A DNA stretch of 48,409 nucleotides, from contig NZ_JASHJL010000037.1 in NCBI RefSeq assembly GCF_030733205.1, positions 1-48,409 of the forward strand, written 5' to 3'. Shown piece by piece: positions 45,618-48,409 of the stretch. The stretch's first letter is position 1, and each line of letters opens with the position of its first letter. The notes below the pieces were generated by a model. The model ran no database searches. It was not told the origin of the DNA and saw only the letters and a program-made list of their open reading frames with translations. The DNA comes from Mameliella sp. MMSF_3455 (GTDB lineage: Bacteria; Pseudomonadota; Alphaproteobacteria; Rhodobacterales; Rhodobacteraceae). A program made the translations under genes and the position numbers.

Positions 45618-46439
45618 TCAGGCTCCCTTGGTCAATGCATCCACCGCCGACAGCCCCTTGAGCAGCCGTTCGAGATCATCGACCGGGACCATGTTCGGGC
45701 CGTCGCTGGGGGCGTTGTCGGGGTCTTCATGCGTTTCGATGAAGACCGCGGCACAACCCACGGCGACGGCGGCGCGGGCCAAGGGCTCGACGAACTGGCG
45801 CTGCCCGCCCGAGGAGGTGCCCTGTCCGCCCGGCAACTGGACGGAATGGGTGGCGTCGAAGACCACAGGGTAACCGGTTTCCGCCATGATCGGCAGCGAC
45901 CGCATGTCCGAGACCAGCATGTTGTAGCCGAAGCTGGCGCCGCGTTCGCAGAGCAGGATTTTCTCGTTCCCGGTCGAGGCGATCTTGGCCGCGACATTGG
46001 CCATGTCCCAAGGAGCCAGGAACTGGCCTTTCTTGACGTTGATCGCGGCGCCGGTTTCGCCGGCGGCCAAAAGCAGGTCGGTCTGGCGCGACAGGAAGGC
46101 GGGAATCTGCAGCACGTCCACCGCCGAGGCCACCACCGAGCATTGGTCCGGCCCGTGCACATCGGTGAGCACCGGCACGCCGAACTCCTTGCGGATCGTC
46201 GACAGCACGCGTAGCCCGTCCTCCATACCGATTCCGCGCTTGCCGGACAGGGACGAACGGTTGGCCTTGTCGTAGCTGGCCTTGAAGATCCAGTTCACGC
46301 CCGCCGCCTCTGCCGCATGCGCGATCCGTTCTGCCAGCATCCGGGCGTGATCCAGGCTCTCGATCTGGCAGGGGCCCGCGATCAGGGTGAGGGGCGCGGC
46401 GTTGGACACCGTGTAGCTGCCGATGGACACATCCGTCAT
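45618..46439 (-). CDS. kdsA: 3-deoxy-8-phosphooctulonate synthase (Kdo-8-P synthase)
   Basis: KdsA condenses arabinose 5-phosphate and phosphoenolpyruvate to Kdo-8-phosphate. The 273-residue protein has the TIM-barrel motifs LIAGPCQIESLDHA, NWIFKASYDKANRSS, VPVLTDVHGPDQC, DVLQIPAFLSRQTDLL, NVKKGQFLAPWDM, CERGASFGYNMLVSDMRSL, PVVFDATHSVQLPGGQG and FIETHEDPDNAPSDGPNM. Cys24 in AGPCQIE would mark a metal-dependent (class II) enzyme if the other ligands match, since metal-free class I enzymes have Asn at this place. The ATG overlaps the kdsB stop (ATGA). Third gene of the kdsD-kdsB-kdsA operon. Confidence 0.97.
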   Translation of the reverse strand: MTDVSIGSYTVSNAAPLTLIAGPCQIESLDHARMLAERIAHAAEAAGVNWIFKASYDKANRSSLSGKRGIGMEDGLRVLSTIRKEFGVPVLTDVHGPDQCSVVASAVDVLQIPAFLSRQTDLLLAAGETGAAINVKKGQFLAPWDMANVAAKIASTGNEKILLCERGASFGYNMLVSDMRSLPIMAETGYPVVFDATHSVQLPGGQGTSSGGQRQFVEPLARAAVAVGCAAVFIETHEDPDNAPSDGPNMVPVDDLERLLKGLSAVDALTKGA

Positions 46440-47224
46440 GCGATGCCTTCCTTTGCAAGGACGCCCTCGATCCGGGTCACGTCCACGGGGTTGTTGAGTT
46501 CCCAGAACACCCGGCCTCGCGCATCGACCGGGACGCAGGTGACGTCCATGCCGTTTTCGAGAAAGCGCAGCTGTTCCAGGCCCTCGGCGCGTTCGATCGG
46601 GCCTTCGGGCCAGCCCATGTAGGCGGTCAATGCCGACGGCCGGTAAGCGTAGACACCCACATGATGCCAGACCTCCGGCGGCGTTTCGAGGTTGCCGACA
46701 TAGGGCAGCACTTCCTTGGAAAAATAGAGCGCGGTGCCATCTGCTCGCATCACAGTGGTGGTGCCTCCGACACGACCGGCATGACGGTCCGAAACGAAGT
46801 TCGACAAGGTCTCGTGGTCGCATTTCAGCACGGGCGTCGCCATGTTCACCTCCGGCGACCGCATCGCACCGATCAGCGCCTCGACGAACCAGGGCGGGGT
46901 CAGCGGTGCGTCGCCCTGCAGGTTGACGACGCAATCGGGCACCCGGTCCAACTGTGCCACTCCTTCGGCGCAGCGTTCGGTCCCGTTGCGCGCCTTGTCC
47001 GAGGTCATCAGCACATCTGCGCCAAAGCCGCGCGCTGCCTCGGCGATCCGGTCGTCGTCGGTCAGGATATAGACCGCGTCGGCGCCCTTGACCTGGCAAG
47101 CCGCTTCCCAGCTGCGCTGGATCAGCGGTTTGGACTCGCCGGTTGCCCCCTTGAGGGCGACCAGCGGCTTGCCGGGGTAGCGGCTGGAGGCATAGCGGGC
47201 GGGAATGAAGATCACTGCGCTCAT
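46436..47224 (-). CDS. kdsB: 3-deoxy-manno-octulosonate cytidylyltransferase (CMP-Kdo synthetase)
   Basis: KdsB activates Kdo with CTP to CMP-Kdo for capsule or lipopolysaccharide. The 262-residue protein has the nucleotidyltransferase start VIFIPARYASSRYPGKPLVAL, AVYILTDDDRIAEAA, VLMTSDKARNGTERCAE, VVNLQGDAPLTPPW and HVGVYAYRPSALTAYMGWPEGPIERAEGLEQLRFLENG. In the family the QGDEP motif has Glu where QGDAP stands here; QGDAP versions are common in alphaproteobacterial capsule-type enzymes as far as I recall. Start and stop overlap the neighbouring genes (ATGA on both sides), a compact operon. Confidence 0.96.
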   Translation of the reverse strand: MSAVIFIPARYASSRYPGKPLVALKGATGESKPLIQRSWEAACQVKGADAVYILTDDDRIAEAARGFGADVLMTSDKARNGTERCAEGVAQLDRVPDCVVNLQGDAPLTPPWFVEALIGAMRSPEVNMATPVLKCDHETLSNFVSDRHAGRVGGTTTVMRADGTALYFSKEVLPYVGNLETPPEVWHHVGVYAYRPSALTAYMGWPEGPIERAEGLEQLRFLENGMDVTCVPVDARGRVFWELNNPVDVTRIEGVLAKEGIA

Positions 47225-48171
47225 GCCACACCTGCCCGCAGCGCGTCGTGGATGTGCAGCAGACCCACGAGGGTCTCGCCCTCTGTGACCAGCAGGACAG
47301 TGCGTTTCGTCGTGTTCATGATGCCCAAAGCCTCCAGCAGCAACGTATCGGGGGCGGTGACCAGCGGGCCGCGGGTGGCGACCTCTCCGGCCGTGCGCTC
47401 CATCAGCCCCGCCATGTTGCGGCGCAAATCGCCGTCGGTGATGATGCCGGCCAGGCGCCCGTCTTCGACCAGGGCGGCGACGCCGAACCCCTTCTGGCTC
47501 ATGACCAGCAGCGTCTCGGACATCGGGGTATCGGCAGCGACGACGGGCAGTTCCTCGCCCCGGTGCATCACGGCGGAGACGCGCAGCAGTTGCGCCCCCA
47601 GCGTGCCGCCGGGATGAAAGGCGGCAAAGCTGGCCCGGTCAAAGCCTCGATACTGCATCATCGCCACCGCCAGCGCGTCGCCCAGGGCCATTGCCATCGT
47701 GGTCGACGTGGTGGGCGCCATGCCGATGGCGCAGGCCTCGGGCGCGTCGGGCATCAGCAGCACATGATCGGCGGCGCGGCCAAGGGTGCTGTCGGCCCGC
47801 TTGGTCATGGCCACCAGCGGCACCGAGAACCGCGCGCAATGGGCGATCATGTCGGCCAGTTCCCTGGTCTCGCCGGAATTGGAAATCAGGATCACCGCGT
47901 CGGCCGGCGTGATCATGCCCAGGTCGCCGTGGCTGGCTTCGCCGGGATGGACACCCTGCGCCGGTGTTCCGGTCGAGGCGAAGGTGGCGGCGATCTTGTT
48001 GGCGACGTGCCCCGACTTGCCCATGCCGGAGACGATCACCCGTCCCTGTACCTGCAAGAGACTCGTCACGACGGCATCGAAACTTTCTGGCAGTTCTTCG
48101 CCCAGGCGCGCCAGGGCCGCGCTTTCGGTGGCAAGGACGGTGCGGGCGACCGCGGAGGGGCTGTCTGTCAT
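47221..48171 (-). CDS. kpsF: Arabinose-5-phosphate isomerase (KdsD/KpsF)
   Basis: This isomerase turns ribulose 5-phosphate into arabinose 5-phosphate, the first step to Kdo. The 316-residue protein has an SIS domain (VIVSGMGKSGHVANKIAATFASTGTPA, HPGEASHGDLGMI, DAVILISNSGETREL, GMAPTTSTTMAMALGDALAVAMM and FHPGGTLG) and two CBS domains (DTPMSETLLVMSQKGFGVAALVE...GIITDGDLRR; DTLLLEALGIMNTTKRTVLLVTE...GLLHIHDAL). I start it at the ATG at 48169-48171; an ATG at 48192 with AGGCGACAG is a possible alternative giving seven extra residues. Because kdsA and kdsB follow with overlaps, this is a full CMP-Kdo module, as in capsule (kps) loci. Confidence 0.95.
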   Translation of the reverse strand: MTDSPSAVARTVLATESAALARLGEELPESFDAVVTSLLQVQGRVIVSGMGKSGHVANKIAATFASTGTPAQGVHPGEASHGDLGMITPADAVILISNSGETRELADMIAHCARFSVPLVAMTKRADSTLGRAADHVLLMPDAPEACAIGMAPTTSTTMAMALGDALAVAMMQYRGFDRASFAAFHPGGTLGAQLLRVSAVMHRGEELPVVAADTPMSETLLVMSQKGFGVAALVEDGRLAGIITDGDLRRNMAGLMERTAGEVATRGPLVTAPDTLLLEALGIMNTTKRTVLLVTEGETLVGLLHIHDALRAGVA

Positions 48172-48332
48172 GCGGCTCTGCTCGGGTAACATTCTGTCGC
48201 CTGCATTAGCCGCTCTGCCAAAGCTTGTCCAATCGCGCAACAGATTGCCGCTCTGCGAGGGGTCCGCGTTGACATTTCCCCGGACTCGCCCGCATGACGA
48301 TTGTATTGGATACCAGGCTGGGGAATGCCAAA
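48172..48332. promoter_or_regulatory. Divergent promoter region between kpsF and ugd
   Basis: This 161-base gap must drive transcription in both directions. A consensus-like TTGACA is at 48269-48274 on the plus strand, 59 bases before the ugd ATG; the -10 box is not clear. A second, weaker AT-rich stretch lies at 48299-48312. No strong palindrome was found. Confidence 0.35.
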
Positions 48333-48409
48333 ATGAAGATTGCGATGATCGGAACGGGCTACGTCGGTCTTGTTTCCGGGGTTTGTTTTTCGGATTTCGG
48401 TCACGAAGT
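48333..48409 (+). CDS. ugd: UDP-glucose 6-dehydrogenase, 3' cut by window edge
   Basis: Only the first 25 codons are present. They read MKIAMIGTGYVGLVSGVCFSDFGHEV (given in two pieces here: MKIAMIGTGYVGL and VSGVCFSDFGHEV), the dinucleotide-binding start of UDP-glucose or related UDP/GDP-sugar dehydrogenases, with the GxGYVGLV pattern. The enzyme makes UDP-glucuronate for capsule or exopolysaccharide. GGGGAA lies nine bases upstream of the ATG. Divergent from the Kdo operon, it extends the surface-polysaccharide theme of this end of the window. GDP-mannose dehydrogenase has a very similar start, so the exact sugar is not certain. Confidence 0.85.
   Translation, partial: MKIAMIGTGYVGLVSGVCFSDFGHE

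Overview
The window looks like a chromosomal segment of a GC-rich alphaproteobacterium, most likely of the order Rhodobacterales (roseobacter group). This rests on the alphaproteobacterial NAD regulator of the COG4111/NadQ type beside nadABC, the twin GntR/FCD regulators, the coxGSLM-type molybdenum hydroxylase, the quinoprotein 'relay' genes and the coding style. It is an inference; there is no rRNA or other phylogenetic marker here. No tRNA, rRNA, CRISPR array or transposase was seen.

Layout. 1-3.8 kb: the end of a type I restriction-modification locus (hsdS, a small unknown gene, hsdR). Both hsdS and hsdR carry in-frame stop codons, so the locus is probably decaying. It is followed by an AT-rich, gene-free border. 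3.9-8.3 kb: a leftward nadQ-nadA-nadB-nadC operon for de novo NAD synthesis, with two tandem operator-like palindromes in front of nadA. 8.4-11.9 kb: a GntR regulator divergent from an AbrB-type membrane protein and a gamma-glutamyltransferase. 12-18.9 kb: mixed genes: a caspase-like protein without the catalytic residues, a lipoprotein with a Cys-His-Asp arrangement, two glutathione transferases, a peroxiredoxin, an orphan CitF and an orphan HlyD-type adaptor. 18.9-23 kb: a leftward operon for a LuxR-type response regulator, a FIST sensor protein and a PAS/PAS hybrid histidine kinase. 23.2-27.1 kb: a YfcC-type carrier with a divergent GntR regulator, an AIM24-like protein and 5-formyltetrahydrofolate cyclo-ligase.

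27.2-44 kb is the most interesting part: a periplasmic alcohol-oxidation island. Its core is a PQQ alcohol dehydrogenase with the Asp-Tyr-Asp signature of lanthanide-dependent enzymes. Around it are a Sel1 protein, a beta-propeller protein, two periplasmic binding-protein-like factors, cytochrome c550 (PedF), a form II CODH-like molybdenum hydroxylase (coxG-S-L-M), a NosR-like flavo-iron-sulfur membrane protein with its ApbE flavin transferase, a SoxYZ-like carrier, a zinc metallohydrolase and a Cys/Trp-motif rhodanese. I infer that alcohols are oxidised in the periplasm with electrons going to PedF. The resulting aldehyde may be oxidised in the cytoplasm by the molybdenum enzyme, and the relay proteins may maintain or couple the quinoprotein. 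The FIST/kinase/regulator operon 4 kb away is a plausible sensor for this island. A GACCTTGGTC inverted repeat occurs in two of the island's divergent promoter regions, with a near match upstream of the dehydrogenase. No PQQ biosynthesis gene lies in the window.

44.1-48.4 kb: a hexose-phosphate mutase, then a leftward kdsD/kpsF-kdsB-kdsA operon for CMP-Kdo (capsule or LPS), and divergently the first 25 codons of a UDP-glucose 6-dehydrogenase cut by the window edge.
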